NCBI GenBank assembly: GCA_964589725.1
Contig: CAZPUJ010000249.1
Location: 1 to 36,454 of the forward strand
Direction: 5' to 3'
Length of the DNA stretch: 36,454 bases
DNA from: CAYSHJ01 sp964589725
Lineage (GTDB): Bacteria > Planctomycetota > Planctomycetia > Planctomycetales > Planctomycetaceae
Both the position numbers and the translations under genes were made by a program. Shown piece after piece: positions 16,539-26,563 of the stretch (positions are counted from its first letter, which is position 1; every line of letters starts with the position of its first letter). The notes under the pieces are model-generated. The model had not been told where the DNA came from. It ran no database searches and saw only the letters and a list, made by a program, of their open reading frames with translations.

Positions 16539-18203
16539 ATGACTCTGCAAACCAAACGATATCTCATCGGCTTTCTCGGCCTGTTGTTTCTGGCATCGCT
16601 GGTGCTGGTACAGGCGATGGAAATTGCTCGAAAGCGCGAGGAGGTCGGCCTGGCGTCGGGGCATGTCGCGGTGCCGGCGAAGTCGAAGGGGTGCGTCGAG
16701 TGTCACGGCAAGTCGTCGCCGGGGATTATTGACCATTGGAAATTCAGCACGCACGCTCGCAAAGGAGTCGGTTGCGTCGAATGCCATCAGGCTCAGAAAG
16801 GGGACGTGGATGGCTTCACGCACTACAGCCACTTCATCGCGACAGTCGTGACGCCGAAGGACTGCGGGCGCTGTCACGAGAAGGAAACGAAAGAATTCAC
16901 TCACAGCCATCACGCGAAGGCGGGCAATATCCTCGCGTCGCTCGACAATTTTTTGGCAGAGACCGTCGAGGGTTCGCGGACTCCCTTCAATCCGCATTCG
17001 CCGACGCCGGGCAAGCCCGACATTCATGAAGTCAACGGGATGGCGAGCGCCGCGGTCGGCTGTCAGCAATGTCACGGCAGCAAGGTTGCGTTGTTGGCAA
17101 AGGACGGCGGGAAGATCACGCTGGATGACCTCAAGCCTGACGACAAAGGTCAGCCGACGAATCTCGATGTGCTTGACCGAATCGCCAAATCCGAAGACGG
17201 GCGACCGAAGTTTCATGCCGACACCTGGCCGAACACCGGGATCGGACGGCTCAATCTGGATGGCTCGCTGGGATCGTGTTCGGCGTGTCACAGCCGGCAC
17301 GATTTCTCGCCGCGACGGGCTCGGCAGCCGGAGAACTGCGGCAAGTGTCACCTTGGCCCGGATCATCCGCAGAAAGAGATCTACGAAGAGTCCAAGCACG
17401 GCGTCGCGTTTCGCGATCTCAAGGATCACATGAATCTCAACGCCAAAGACTGGGTGCTCGGCCAGGATTACTCGCAGGCTCCGACGTGCGCGACGTGTCA
17501 CATGTCGGGGCACTCGAAGAACGGCGGCACGATCACGCATGACCCCGGTCAGCGTATCTCGTGGACGAACCGTCCGCCGGTCAGCGCGGTACTCGACACC
17601 GATGCGAACGGCAAACTCGTCACCGAGTCTGATCCCGCCAAGCGGCGTTCGCTGGTCACGTTTTCTGCCGACGAGAAGCGGACCAACATGAAGCAGGTTT
17701 GCCATCACTGCCACACGCCCGATTACGTCAACGCGTTCTACAAGCAGTACGACGACTTCGTGGTGCTTTACAACGAGAAGTTCGGCAAGCCGGGCCTAGC
17801 GATCATCGCCGCGCTGCGGAAGAACGAACTTCTCACCAAGACCGAGTTCGATGAAGAGATCGAATGGACGTGGTTCTATCTCTGGCATCACGAGGGCCGG
17901 CGCGCTCGGCATGGAGCTTCAATGATGGCTCCCGATTACGCCCACTGGCATGGCATGTTTGAAGTCGCCGAGCGGTTCTACAAAGAGATGATTCCACAAG
18001 CTCGCGAAATCACCAAACACGCCGCCGAATCCGGCCAGGTCGAGCAAGCCGCTGCCGTCAACGCGGTCATCGACGAAATCCTCGCGCGACCCGAACATAA
18101 ATGGCAGGAAGCTGGCAAGAAGCCGGCGTCCGACAAACCGGCCGACACCAAACCACCCGTTGAACCCAAATCCGGTGAAAAGAAAATGGCGGAGGCCAAG
18201 TGA
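16539..18203 (+). CDS. Octaheme hydroxylamine oxidoreductase (HAO)-like cytochrome c
   Basis: 554 residues with an N-terminal hydrophobic leader or anchor (YLIGFLGLLFLASLVLVQA). Eight CXXCH heme sites are present, with first Cys at residues 52, 79, 109, 175, 247, 267, 317 and 388, the HAO-family number and order. HAO-type enzymes interconvert hydroxylamine, NO, nitrite or hydrazine at heme 4. The motif APDYAHWHG near the end carries Tyr467, the likely counterpart of the tyrosine that cross-links the P460 heme in oxidative HAOs; reductive family members lack it. Flanking LWHHEGRRARHGASMM is also family-typical. The Lys/Pro-rich C-terminal tail (from about 520) is low-complexity. It lies between a Rieske/b module and napA, so it may feed or take electrons through them. 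Confidence 0.9.
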   Translation: MTLQTKRYLIGFLGLLFLASLVLVQAMEIARKREEVGLASGHVAVPAKSKGCVECHGKSSPGIIDHWKFSTHARKGVGCVECHQAQKGDVDGFTHYSHFIATVVTPKDCGRCHEKETKEFTHSHHAKAGNILASLDNFLAETVEGSRTPFNPHSPTPGKPDIHEVNGMASAAVGCQQCHGSKVALLAKDGGKITLDDLKPDDKGQPTNLDVLDRIAKSEDGRPKFHADTWPNTGIGRLNLDGSLGSCSACHSRHDFSPRRARQPENCGKCHLGPDHPQKEIYEESKHGVAFRDLKDHMNLNAKDWVLGQDYSQAPTCATCHMSGHSKNGGTITHDPGQRISWTNRPPVSAVLDTDANGKLVTESDPAKRRSLVTFSADEKRTNMKQVCHHCHTPDYVNAFYKQYDDFVVLYNEKFGKPGLAIIAALRKNELLTKTEFDEEIEWTWFYLWHHEGRRARHGASMMAPDYAHWHGMFEVAERFYKEMIPQAREITKHAAESGQVEQAAAVNAVIDEILARPEHKWQEAGKKPASDKPADTKPPVEPKSGEKKMAEAK

Positions 18204-18249
18204 GCGGAAGCTCGTAGTACCGCTTTCAGGTGGAACACAGACGCGCTGC

Positions 18250-18266
18250 GACCCCAAAGTGGGGTC
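18250..18266. other. Short hairpin after the HAO-like gene
   Basis: GACCCC and GGGGTC form a perfect 6-bp stem with a 5-base loop, about 47 bases after the HAO-like stop. No T-run follows. It may be a weak terminator or a processing site before napA. Confidence 0.35.
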
Positions 18267-18295
18267 AGTTCCGGCGATCGGCCGGACTGCGAACA

Positions 18296-18325
18296 GGTTT
18301 CAGAGGACAAGGTTTCAGAGGACAA
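18296..18325. repeat. Tandem 15-bp direct repeat upstream of napA
   Basis: GGTTTCAGAGGACAA occurs twice head to tail without a gap, ending 16 bases before the napA start. It could be a duplicated regulator site or replication slippage that copied the AGGACAAGG region upstream of the start. Confidence 0.6.
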
Positions 18326-18341
18326 GGAATTGGAACAGTTC

Positions 18342-20720
18342 ATGCCTGAGACAAGCCAATCGGTTTGCGGCTGCGGTCTGGATCGTCGCGAGTTTCTCGC
18401 CCAACTTGGTGTGGCCGGAAGCGCCGCGACGTTGGCAGCAGGGATCGGGCAACCGGAGTTGGTCGAAGCGGCCGGCGATCCGGCGGATGCGTCGTTGAGC
18501 TGGGACAAAGCTCCGTGTCGGTACTGCGGAACCGGCTGCGGCGTCGAGGTCGGGACGAAGGACGGCAAGGTGCTCGCTGTCCGAGGTGATCGCGAAAGCC
18601 CCGTCAATCGCGGGTTGCTCTGCGTGAAAGGCTATCACTTGCCGGCGATGCTCTACGGCAAGGACCGCTTGAAGTTTCCCATGAAACGCAAAGCCGACGG
18701 CAAAGGCTTTGAGCAAATCTCGTGGGACGCGGCGCTCGATCTGATCGCCCTAAAGTTCAAAGAGGCACTTGATGCGGGCGGCCCAGACGCCGTCGCGATG
18801 TACGGTTCGGGGCAATGGACGATCTTCGACGGCTACGCTGCGGTGAAGTGGTTCAAGGGCGGACTCAAGAGCAACAACATCGACCCGAACGCGCGACTGT
18901 GCATGGCCAGTGCGGTGATGGGCTTCATGACGCAGTTTCAAAGCGACGAGCCGATGGGTTGCTACGACGACTTTGAGCTCGGCGACGACTTCATCTTGTG
19001 GGGCAACAACATGGCCGAGATGCATCCGGTTTTGTTCAGCCGCATTCTCGAACACAAGCGCACGAATCGAGGCGTCCGCATTATCGACCTCGCCACGCGA
19101 TGGACTCAGACGTCGCAGTACGCCGATGCTTTCGTACAGTTCAAGCCAGGTAGCGACCTTGCGATTGCGAACGGCATCCTGCATTTGCTGGTCGAATCCG
19201 GACGCTACGACAAAGCGTTTCTCGATGAGAATGTCGTCTTCAAACGCGGCATCGAAGACCTCGACAAGATCGGTTACGGCTGCTTCGGCGAGCAGGCTCA
19301 ACAGTACACGTTCGAAGACCAGCCGAAGGACTCCTCGTTCGAGGAACTGCGTGAATTCCTCAAGGATTTCTCGCCCGAAAAGGTCCGTGACATCAGTGGT
19401 GTATCGGTCGAGCAACTCAAGCTGCTGGCTGAGATGTACGGCAACCAGGCTCGCAACACCGTCAGTCTGTGGTGCATGGGAGTGAATCAGCACACGCGCG
19501 GGACGTGGATGAACAACCTCATCACCGACCTGCATCTGCTGACGGGTAAGATCAGCCGGCCGGGCAACAATCCCTTCAGCCTGACCGGTCAGCCGTCCGC
19601 GTGCGGCACGGCGCGCGAGGTCGGCACGTTGTCCAATCGCTTGCCCGCCGACATGGTGGTCACCAACCCCGAACACCGCAAAAAAACCGAAGAGATTTGG
19701 GGCCTGCCCGAAGGAACGATCAACCCAAAACCCGGATTGCACACCATCGACATGTTCCGCGCGTTATCACGCGGCGACGTGAAGGCCATGTGGATTCAAG
19801 TGACCAATCCGTGGGTCAGCCTGCCGAATCTGACTCGCTTCGAGCGGAAGCCGAATGACGGCCGGTTCATCGTCGTCAGCGACATCTATCCGACGCCGAC
19901 GACTGCCATCGCCGACCTGGTTCTGCCGAGCGCCGCGTGGGTCGAACGCGAAGGGATGTTCGGCAACACCGAGCGGCGGACTCAGCACTGGGACAAACTC
20001 ATCGACCCGCCCGGCGAAGCGAAAGAAGATGCGTGGCAGATCATCCAGGTCGCAAAACGGATGGGTTTCGAAAAACTCTTTCCGTGGTCCGACGACGATT
20101 GGCACAAGCCGTTGTTCGAGGAGTATCGCCGCTTCACGCTTGGCAACGGCAAGGACTTGGCCAGCTACGACCAGCTTCGCGAAGCCCGCGGCCTGCGTTG
20201 GCCGGTCGTCGACGGGCGCGAAACAAAGTATCGCTATGCCGCCGGATATGACCCGTATGTGAAGAAGCCGAAGGGAGTCCACTTCTACAAAGCGAAGGGC
20301 TTTGGCGAGAAAGCCGCGTTCTGGCTGCGACCGTATCACCCGCCTGCCGAAGTCCCCGATGACGAGTTCCCTTTCTGGCTCTCGACAGGCCGAGTCCTCG
20401 AACACTGGCACACCGGTTCGATGACTCGCCGAGTCAAACAGCTTCATCAAGCGGTTCCCGAAGCCTATGTCGAACTCAGCCGAGTGGATGCCGACAAGCT
20501 CGGCATCGTCAGCGGCCAAAAGGTTCGCGTCGTCAGCCGCCGAGGCCGCCTGGAACTCAAGGCCAAAATCGACGACCGCGGTCAGCCGCCGGCCGGCTCG
20601 GTTTTCATCCCGTTCTTTGATGAGTCGCGACTCGCAAATGTTTTGACGCTCGATGCGATGGACAACATCAGCAAGGAACCCGACTACAAAAAATGCGCGG
20701 TTCGCGTGGAGAAGGTGTGA
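18342..20720 (+). CDS. napA: Periplasmic nitrate reductase catalytic subunit NapA
   Basis: 792 residues. It reduces nitrate to nitrite at a Mo-bis-MGD centre in the periplasm. The N-terminus has a twin-arginine leader (LDRREFLAQLG, Arg15-Arg16). The [4Fe-4S] ligands are C59-x2-C62-x3-C66 and C94. The Mo ligand is Cys187 in NARLCMASAV, followed by PMGCYDD. NapA hallmarks follow: NQHTRGTWMNNL, LTGKISRPGNNPFSLTGQPS, and the C-terminal KEPDYKKCAVRVEKV. I take ATG 18342 as the start in preference to a TTG four codons earlier. The next gene is napB. Neither napD nor napC is nearby; the Rieske/b modules or an unlinked quinol dehydrogenase may supply electrons. Confidence 0.95.
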   Translation: MPETSQSVCGCGLDRREFLAQLGVAGSAATLAAGIGQPELVEAAGDPADASLSWDKAPCRYCGTGCGVEVGTKDGKVLAVRGDRESPVNRGLLCVKGYHLPAMLYGKDRLKFPMKRKADGKGFEQISWDAALDLIALKFKEALDAGGPDAVAMYGSGQWTIFDGYAAVKWFKGGLKSNNIDPNARLCMASAVMGFMTQFQSDEPMGCYDDFELGDDFILWGNNMAEMHPVLFSRILEHKRTNRGVRIIDLATRWTQTSQYADAFVQFKPGSDLAIANGILHLLVESGRYDKAFLDENVVFKRGIEDLDKIGYGCFGEQAQQYTFEDQPKDSSFEELREFLKDFSPEKVRDISGVSVEQLKLLAEMYGNQARNTVSLWCMGVNQHTRGTWMNNLITDLHLLTGKISRPGNNPFSLTGQPSACGTAREVGTLSNRLPADMVVTNPEHRKKTEEIWGLPEGTINPKPGLHTIDMFRALSRGDVKAMWIQVTNPWVSLPNLTRFERKPNDGRFIVVSDIYPTPTTAIADLVLPSAAWVEREGMFGNTERRTQHWDKLIDPPGEAKEDAWQIIQVAKRMGFEKLFPWSDDDWHKPLFEEYRRFTLGNGKDLASYDQLREARGLRWPVVDGRETKYRYAAGYDPYVKKPKGVHFYKAKGFGEKAAFWLRPYHPPAEVPDDEFPFWLSTGRVLEHWHTGSMTRRVKQLHQAVPEAYVELSRVDADKLGIVSGQKVRVVSRRGRLELKAKIDDRGQPPAGSVFIPFFDESRLANVLTLDAMDNISKEPDYKKCAVRVEKV

Positions 20721-20722
20721 CC

Positions 20723-21355
20723 ATGCGACGAATTGCCTCTCATCTTCAACTGCCCCACACACGAACCCGAAGCACCAGCGAGGGTGAAGGCTTCACAGGG
20801 GACTGTCGCGAATCGAGTCAGTGGAGCGTTCGCCCTCGCTCACGCTTCGGGTTAATTTGCTTGCTAGTGTTCGTCGGTTGCTCGTCGTCTCGCGACGAAA
20901 CTCCGATGAGGACTGCGACCGCCGCGCAACGTGCCGAGCGACGGCTCTTCGCGGGAGCACCGCCGGTCATTCCGCATTCGCAGCTCTCGGGTCAATGCGT
21001 GACCTGCCACACTCCCACCGGCACGGCACGCCCGCCGATCGGCTTCGCTCCGGCCAATCCGCACACCAAAACTCCCGGAATGAGCGACGAGTCCCGCTGC
21101 AAACAATGCCACTTGTTTCAAACGACTCAAGAGGTCTTCGTCGCGAGCACGTTCGAACCGTTTCGCTTCGCCGGCACTCAGGGCCAGCGAGCACACAAAT
21201 TCGCGCCACCGACGATCCCGCATCATCATTTCATGCGCGAAGATTGTGCCGCTTGCCACACCGGTCCCGCCTCACGCCCGGAGATTCGTTGTTCGCACGC
21301 GGAACGAACCCGTTGCGTACAATGCCACGCAAGCCGCAGTTACACGGCCTCATGA
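20723..21355 (+). CDS. napB: Tetraheme NapB-like lipoprotein (electron donor to NapA)
   Basis: 210 residues. Typical NapB has two c hemes; here there are four CXXCH sites, at residues 92, 126, 175 and 198. The first pair lies in a NapB-like unit (PPVIPHSQ..CVTCH..CKQCH..FEPF). A second, shorter unit repeats the plan (PPTIPHHHFMREDCAACH..RCVQCH), so the gene looks internally duplicated. A lipoprotein-type segment ICLLVFVGC lies at about residues 45-53, pointing to membrane anchoring. The ATG at 20723 is two bases after the napA stop with GGAGAAGG upstream. The first 40 residues largely translate the palindromic repeat at 20764-20853, so the leader has been lengthened by an in-frame insertion. 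Confidence 0.82.
   Translation: MRRIASHLQLPHTRTRSTSEGEGFTGDCRESSQWSVRPRSRFGLICLLVFVGCSSSRDETPMRTATAAQRAERRLFAGAPPVIPHSQLSGQCVTCHTPTGTARPPIGFAPANPHTKTPGMSDESRCKQCHLFQTTQEVFVASTFEPFRFAGTQGQRAHKFAPPTIPHHHFMREDCAACHTGPASRPEIRCSHAERTRCVQCHASRSYTAS
20764..20853. repeat. Family D inverted repeat inside the napB leader
   Basis: Arm AACCCGAAGCACCAGCGAGG (20764-20783) pairs with CCTCGCTCACGCTTCGGGTT (20834-20853). The same arm sequence occurs at 9613-9641. It is wholly within the napB reading frame, between the start codon and the lipoprotein segment. Confidence 0.75.
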
Positions 21356-21371
21356 CGAAGTTCCCGGGGAA

Positions 21372-21677
21372 TCATGCGGACGATTCTGCCAGCGGTGAAG
21401 GTGGACGCCAGCAGACGTGTAACTCGTTGTGGATTTGTTCGATGCCGGGAACAGTCAAGGCAACGTTTTGCGCGAGCTGCTTCAGATAATACGTCGGTAC
21501 TTGGCCGGTGATCGTGAGGGCGCCATCATCGAACTCCGCATGGATGCGGTGGAGCTCGCCATGACCGGTGAGATCCAGTGCGCCCTGAATGGCGGCTTGG
21601 ATCGCCTGGGGATTGCGGCATTGTGGAGTAATGGAAGTGATCGCATCGAATGGCTGGGGCGCAGTCGCTTGGGTCAT
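21372..21677 (-). CDS. BON-domain protein
   Basis: 101 residues. The core fits the BON fold: AIQAAIQGALDLTGHGELHRIHAEFDDGALTITGQVPTYYLKQLAQ (described here by its start and end), then VPGIEQIHNELHV. BON domains bind phospholipid or act in envelope maintenance and osmotic protection. There is no signal peptide, so it is probably cytoplasmic or loosely envelope-associated. The ATG at 21677 has AGAAGGAG upstream; a longer frame to 21857 has none. It converges on napB with a 16-base gap. Confidence 0.78.
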   Translation of the reverse strand: MTQATAPQPFDAITSITPQCRNPQAIQAAIQGALDLTGHGELHRIHAEFDDGALTITGQVPTYYLKQLAQNVALTVPGIEQIHNELHVCWRPPSPLAESSA

Positions 21678-22027
21678 GCGATTCTCCTTCTGAGAATTCT
21701 GGATGCCGGATTGGAGCCGACGTAGGCAAATGCGGTGCCAGACGCTCGATTCCCGCGTTCGACGGCCGACGAAAATCGCCAGAGTGCCGAAAAAACCACG
21801 GCAATCGTCCTCAGAGGCTGTGCGGCCGGCGTGCTGAGCCGCTCGGACTTGAGCCATTGGAACGCGCAGTGCCGCTCAATGCAGAGGCAGTCCTCTCGCG
21901 GGACCAACCAAAGTTGTCTCGCTGGAGAAGCGCGCCGTGGAATCCACTCACGGCATACGAACTGCTTGCCGGCGGAATCGTGTCCCCACGAAAAGCTCGC
22001 CCGCTTCACGCCAGCCTACGACGAGTG
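21678..22027. other. Gap with no recognised gene
   Basis: About 350 bases. A minus-strand frame contains residues resembling those obtained by translating tRNA T-arms, but no convincing tRNA cloverleaf can be drawn by eye. It should include the promoter of the BON gene. Confidence 0.45.
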
Positions 22028-22333
22028 TTATAGGTTGCACCACTCGATGTACGCCGTGACGAGATTGTTAACGATCTCCAGTCCGCAGGCTTGGCGTAAC
22101 GGCTCGTAAATCACGACGACCCAATACAGTTCCTCGGTCTCGAGGTACATGCCGCTGTACCACCACCACCACATCGGTCCGATCGACAAGACGTAGAGCG
22201 TCAACAGACAAAACAGCACAATCGCTCGGCGAATCACCCGCGGGCGAATGGCCTTCCAGTTCCAGCCGGCCCGAGGAACCAGTCGTTCGGGCGCGGCAGA
22301 TGCGGTGTCGCTGATTCGCGTTGGCTCAGACAT
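22028..22333 (-). CDS. Small single-helix membrane protein, unknown
   Basis: 101 residues. A basic, Arg-rich N-terminal part is followed by one hydrophobic helix (AIVLFCLLTLYVLSIGPM) that runs into WWWWYSGMY, and a short acidic and aromatic tail. I recognise no family. Composition and length match many small planctomycete membrane proteins. It may share a transcript with the rpoD/dnaG genes upstream of it on the same strand, though a 119-base gap separates them. Confidence 0.6.
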   Translation of the reverse strand: MSEPTRISDTASAAPERLVPRAGWNWKAIRPRVIRRAIVLFCLLTLYVLSIGPMWWWWYSGMYLETEELYWVVVIYEPLRQACGLEIVNNLVTAYIEWCNL

Positions 22334-22452
22334 GCGATGCTCGTGGCCAACGGGCCAAAATCAACTCATCCGGCGCTCGCGCAACCAACACTCTGGACCG
22401 AACGGCCTGATTTGTTTCTCGTAGAAGTTCCGACACACCCGACTTTCTGGCA

Positions 22453-24132
<1,680 letters not shown>

Positions 24133-26130
24133 TTAGCTAAGCGGTGTCTTGGCGGCACGTTTCTGATTGAACGTTGAGACCTGTTCGAGCAGGGCCTTCG
24201 CGTTGGGATTGAAACCGGTACGCGAATCCGGTTGTTGGGCCAATTGGCCTTGAGTGCGCTGATGCAGCCGTTCTTCACGACGCCACCGCAACCCCTGCAA
24301 GGTTTGCACGAGATATTGCGGCAGAGTCTGTTCATTGACGGTCACGAAATTGTCGGCGAGCTTCTTACCGATCTCCTTCAATCGAGCTTGTTCGTCGATC
24401 CACACCACCAATCGTTTCAGAGGCACATCTTCAATCGTCGCCATGATGCGTTCGAACGTCGGCGTTTCACCCTGTTCCCACAAATCGAAACAGACCTGCA
24501 ACACGTGCCGAGTCCGCTCATTCCGAAAGTCTTCGTCGCCGATTTCTTGGCGAATCACAGCCAACGTGTCCGGATCCGTGAAAAGGATCTCCAACAATTC
24601 GCATTCACGCCGGTCCTCTTTGGACAACGGTTGATCGAAGAAGTATAAGTCGTGATCTGCTTCGGCAGCGTCCACTCGCAATGATTTATTGCGTCCCGCC
24701 GTGGCATCCATGTACGTTGTAGGTGACGTGTTCTCCACAGCACGATGTGGCGTTCCGGCAACAGGGTTGCTGCCGTTGGGCCTTGCCTGCGGTGACGTCA
24801 GCCGTGCCGAACGGAGTTCTGCCAAGCGCTGCCTCACAATTGATTCCGCCAAAGCCACGCGACCAGCCAAGCGATTGAGGATTACGTCCTCGCGAGTCGT
24901 ACCTCGCAGTTTGGGAACCTTCGCGAGTAGTTCCAACATGTTGATCAGCACGCGATGCCGGGCGTCGATCGAATCCAGTCCATGCCGCGACACCTCAGCC
25001 TGCAGCTTGAAATCCCAGGCTTCGACGGCATTCTCGATCTGCTGACGAAACGCATCCGCACCGTGCTCGAACAAGAACTCGTCCGGGTCTTTGTCGTCAG
25101 GCAAGACGAGCATTCGCAGGTCGATGTTCTCCGACAAAAAGTGACCCAACGCCTTCTCCGCCGCTTCGAGACCGGCTCGGTCGCCGTCGAACATCAGCAC
25201 CACGCGTTGGGCGAATCGCTTCAGCCGGTTCACGTGAGCCTCCGTTAGCGCGGTGCCACAAACTCCCACGACGTTCATCACGCCGAACTGGTAGGGAATG
25301 ATGCAATCGGCGTACCCTTCGACGACCACGGCCGTGCGCGACTTGCGAATGGCGTCGCGAGCGACATCGAAGCCGAACAGCAGGTTGCTCTTGGAGTAAA
25401 CCGGGCTCTCCGAACTATTGAGGTATTTGGCCTCGTCCGGCCGAGCAAGCTGCGGCAAGACTCGTCCTCCGAACGCAACGGTCAGCCCTTTGTCGTTGCG
25501 AATTGGAAACAAGACGCGCCGCATGAACCGGTCGTAATATCCGCTGCCATCATCGCTCTGCTTGACAAGGTCTGCCGCTTGCAGTTGTTCCCGTGTGAAT
25601 CTGTCGCGTGCTCGATTCAACAACCACTGACTGTCCTGCGGATGAAACCCAAGCTTGAACCGAGCAACCGTCTCAGCCGAGAAACCACGCTTTTTCAAAT
25701 ACTCGCGTGCCGGTTCGGCCATCTGCGAATCAAGCAAGCAGCGATGAAATTCGTTTTCCGCCCAAGCCAAGACGTCGAGCAAACCCGCTTTGGTGTTTGT
25801 CGACTCTCCGTCGCGTCGCCCGCGATACGCCGGCATCTCCAGTCCAATCCGCTTCGCGAGCGTTTCGAGCGCCACTCGGAAGTCGACTTTGTCGTACTCC
25901 ATCACCCACGTGAAGCAGTCGCCGCCCACTTGGCACGACCAGCAGCGGTAGGTCTGCCGATCTGGATACACGACCATCGACGGGTTATGATCATCATGGA
26001 ACGGGCAGAGACACTTGTATTCGGCCCCACCGCGCGACGGTGTGAGCGCCACCGACTCTCCGATCAGTGCCGCAAGGTCGGTTCGCGAGCGAACCTGCTC
26101 CTTGAAGTCATTGGAAAAGTCTGGAGACAC
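24133..26130 (-). CDS. dnaG: DNA primase DnaG
   Basis: About 665 residues. It makes RNA primers at the replication fork. The zinc-binding domain is at the N-terminus (CLCPFHDDHNPSMVV..CWSCQVGGD). The TOPRIM core follows with VVVEGYADCI, VGVCGTALTEAHV and LMFDGDRAGLEAAEKAL, and a C-terminal helicase-binding domain ends the protein. The start is most likely the GTG at 26130, which gives VSPDFSNDFKEQVRSR and has TAGGAGAG at good spacing; the longer frame upstream has no family similarity. The gene abuts rpoD without a gap. Confidence 0.94.
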   Translation of the reverse strand: MSPDFSNDFKEQVRSRTDLAALIGESVALTPSRGGAEYKCLCPFHDDHNPSMVVYPDRQTYRCWSCQVGGDCFTWVMEYDKVDFRVALETLAKRIGLEMPAYRGRRDGESTNTKAGLLDVLAWAENEFHRCLLDSQMAEPAREYLKKRGFSAETVARFKLGFHPQDSQWLLNRARDRFTREQLQAADLVKQSDDGSGYYDRFMRRVLFPIRNDKGLTVAFGGRVLPQLARPDEAKYLNSSESPVYSKSNLLFGFDVARDAIRKSRTAVVVEGYADCIIPYQFGVMNVVGVCGTALTEAHVNRLKRFAQRVVLMFDGDRAGLEAAEKALGHFLSENIDLRMLVLPDDKDPDEFLFEHGADAFRQQIENAVEAWDFKLQAEVSRHGLDSIDARHRVLINMLELLAKVPKLRGTTREDVILNRLAGRVALAESIVRQRLAELRSARLTSPQARPNGSNPVAGTPHRAVENTSPTTYMDATAGRNKSLRVDAAEADHDLYFFDQPLSKEDRRECELLEILFTDPDTLAVIRQEIGDEDFRNERTRHVLQVCFDLWEQGETPTFERIMATIEDVPLKRLVVWIDEQARLKEIGKKLADNFVTVNEQTLPQYLVQTLQGLRWRREERLHQRTQGQLAQQPDSRTGFNPNAKALLEQVSTFNQKRAAKTPLS

Positions 26131-26563
26131 GATCTCTCCTACAGGTACGGTTGGGGCAAGGCGACCGATCGTGTCAACCTTGAGGGAAAGAATGTTCGTC
26201 CAGGAACGGGCTAGGTCTCTAAAGGCAGAGGCAGTGTGCTGATCTCGACAAGTCCTCAAATGTTCAGACCAGGAGTCGCGTCCTTGCACCTCGCTCGAAT
26301 GCGGCAAGTCTAGCCGACAAACGATGCTGGTCAAGCAGTTGGAGACTCGGTTGGGAGTCACAGTCGGTCGCGCAACTCTAAAAACAGCAGATCGTTGTCA
26401 CCTTACGGAACCGCTCAACTCCCCACGGAACCGCAACCTCTCCGCAGTCACGCTTTCAGGCAAATCCGACAAACTTCTGAAGGATACTCGTACCGGCGTC
26501 GGACAGTTGGATTGTGAGACACGTCACGAACAGCGTGATGGGTCGTGTCATGTGGAGCAGTCG
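26131..26563. other. Divergent intergenic region between dnaG and the DUF1501 gene
   Basis: About 430 bases with no gene recognised on either strand. It holds a likely minus-strand promoter (26307-26334) and a GGAGC ribosome site right before the DUF1501 start. ACACG..CGTGT around 26519-26549 forms a weak stem in the DUF1501 leader. Confidence 0.5.
26307..26334 (-). promoter_or_regulatory. Candidate sigma-70 promoter for dnaG-rpoD
   Basis: On the minus strand TTGACC (26334-26329) and TAGACT (26312-26307) are separated by 16 bases, close to the consensus boxes. Transcription would begin near 26300, about 170 bases before the dnaG GTG. The call rests on sequence resemblance only. Confidence 0.35.

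Noticed and set aside
18342..20720. Assigning the molybdoenzyme as a formate dehydrogenase or assimilatory nitrate reductase
   Set aside because: The twin-Arg leader, the NARLCMASAV Mo-Cys site, PFSLTGQPSACGTAREVG and the adjacent NapB-like gene fit NapA specifically.
21701..21790. Minus-strand stretch resembling a class II tRNA (T-arm-like GTCGGCTCCAATCCGGC and a partly matching acceptor TCTGG/CCAGA)
   Set aside because: No anticodon loop with a U at the expected position, the T-loop lacks TTC, and the acceptor stem has two mismatches. At best a degenerate remnant.
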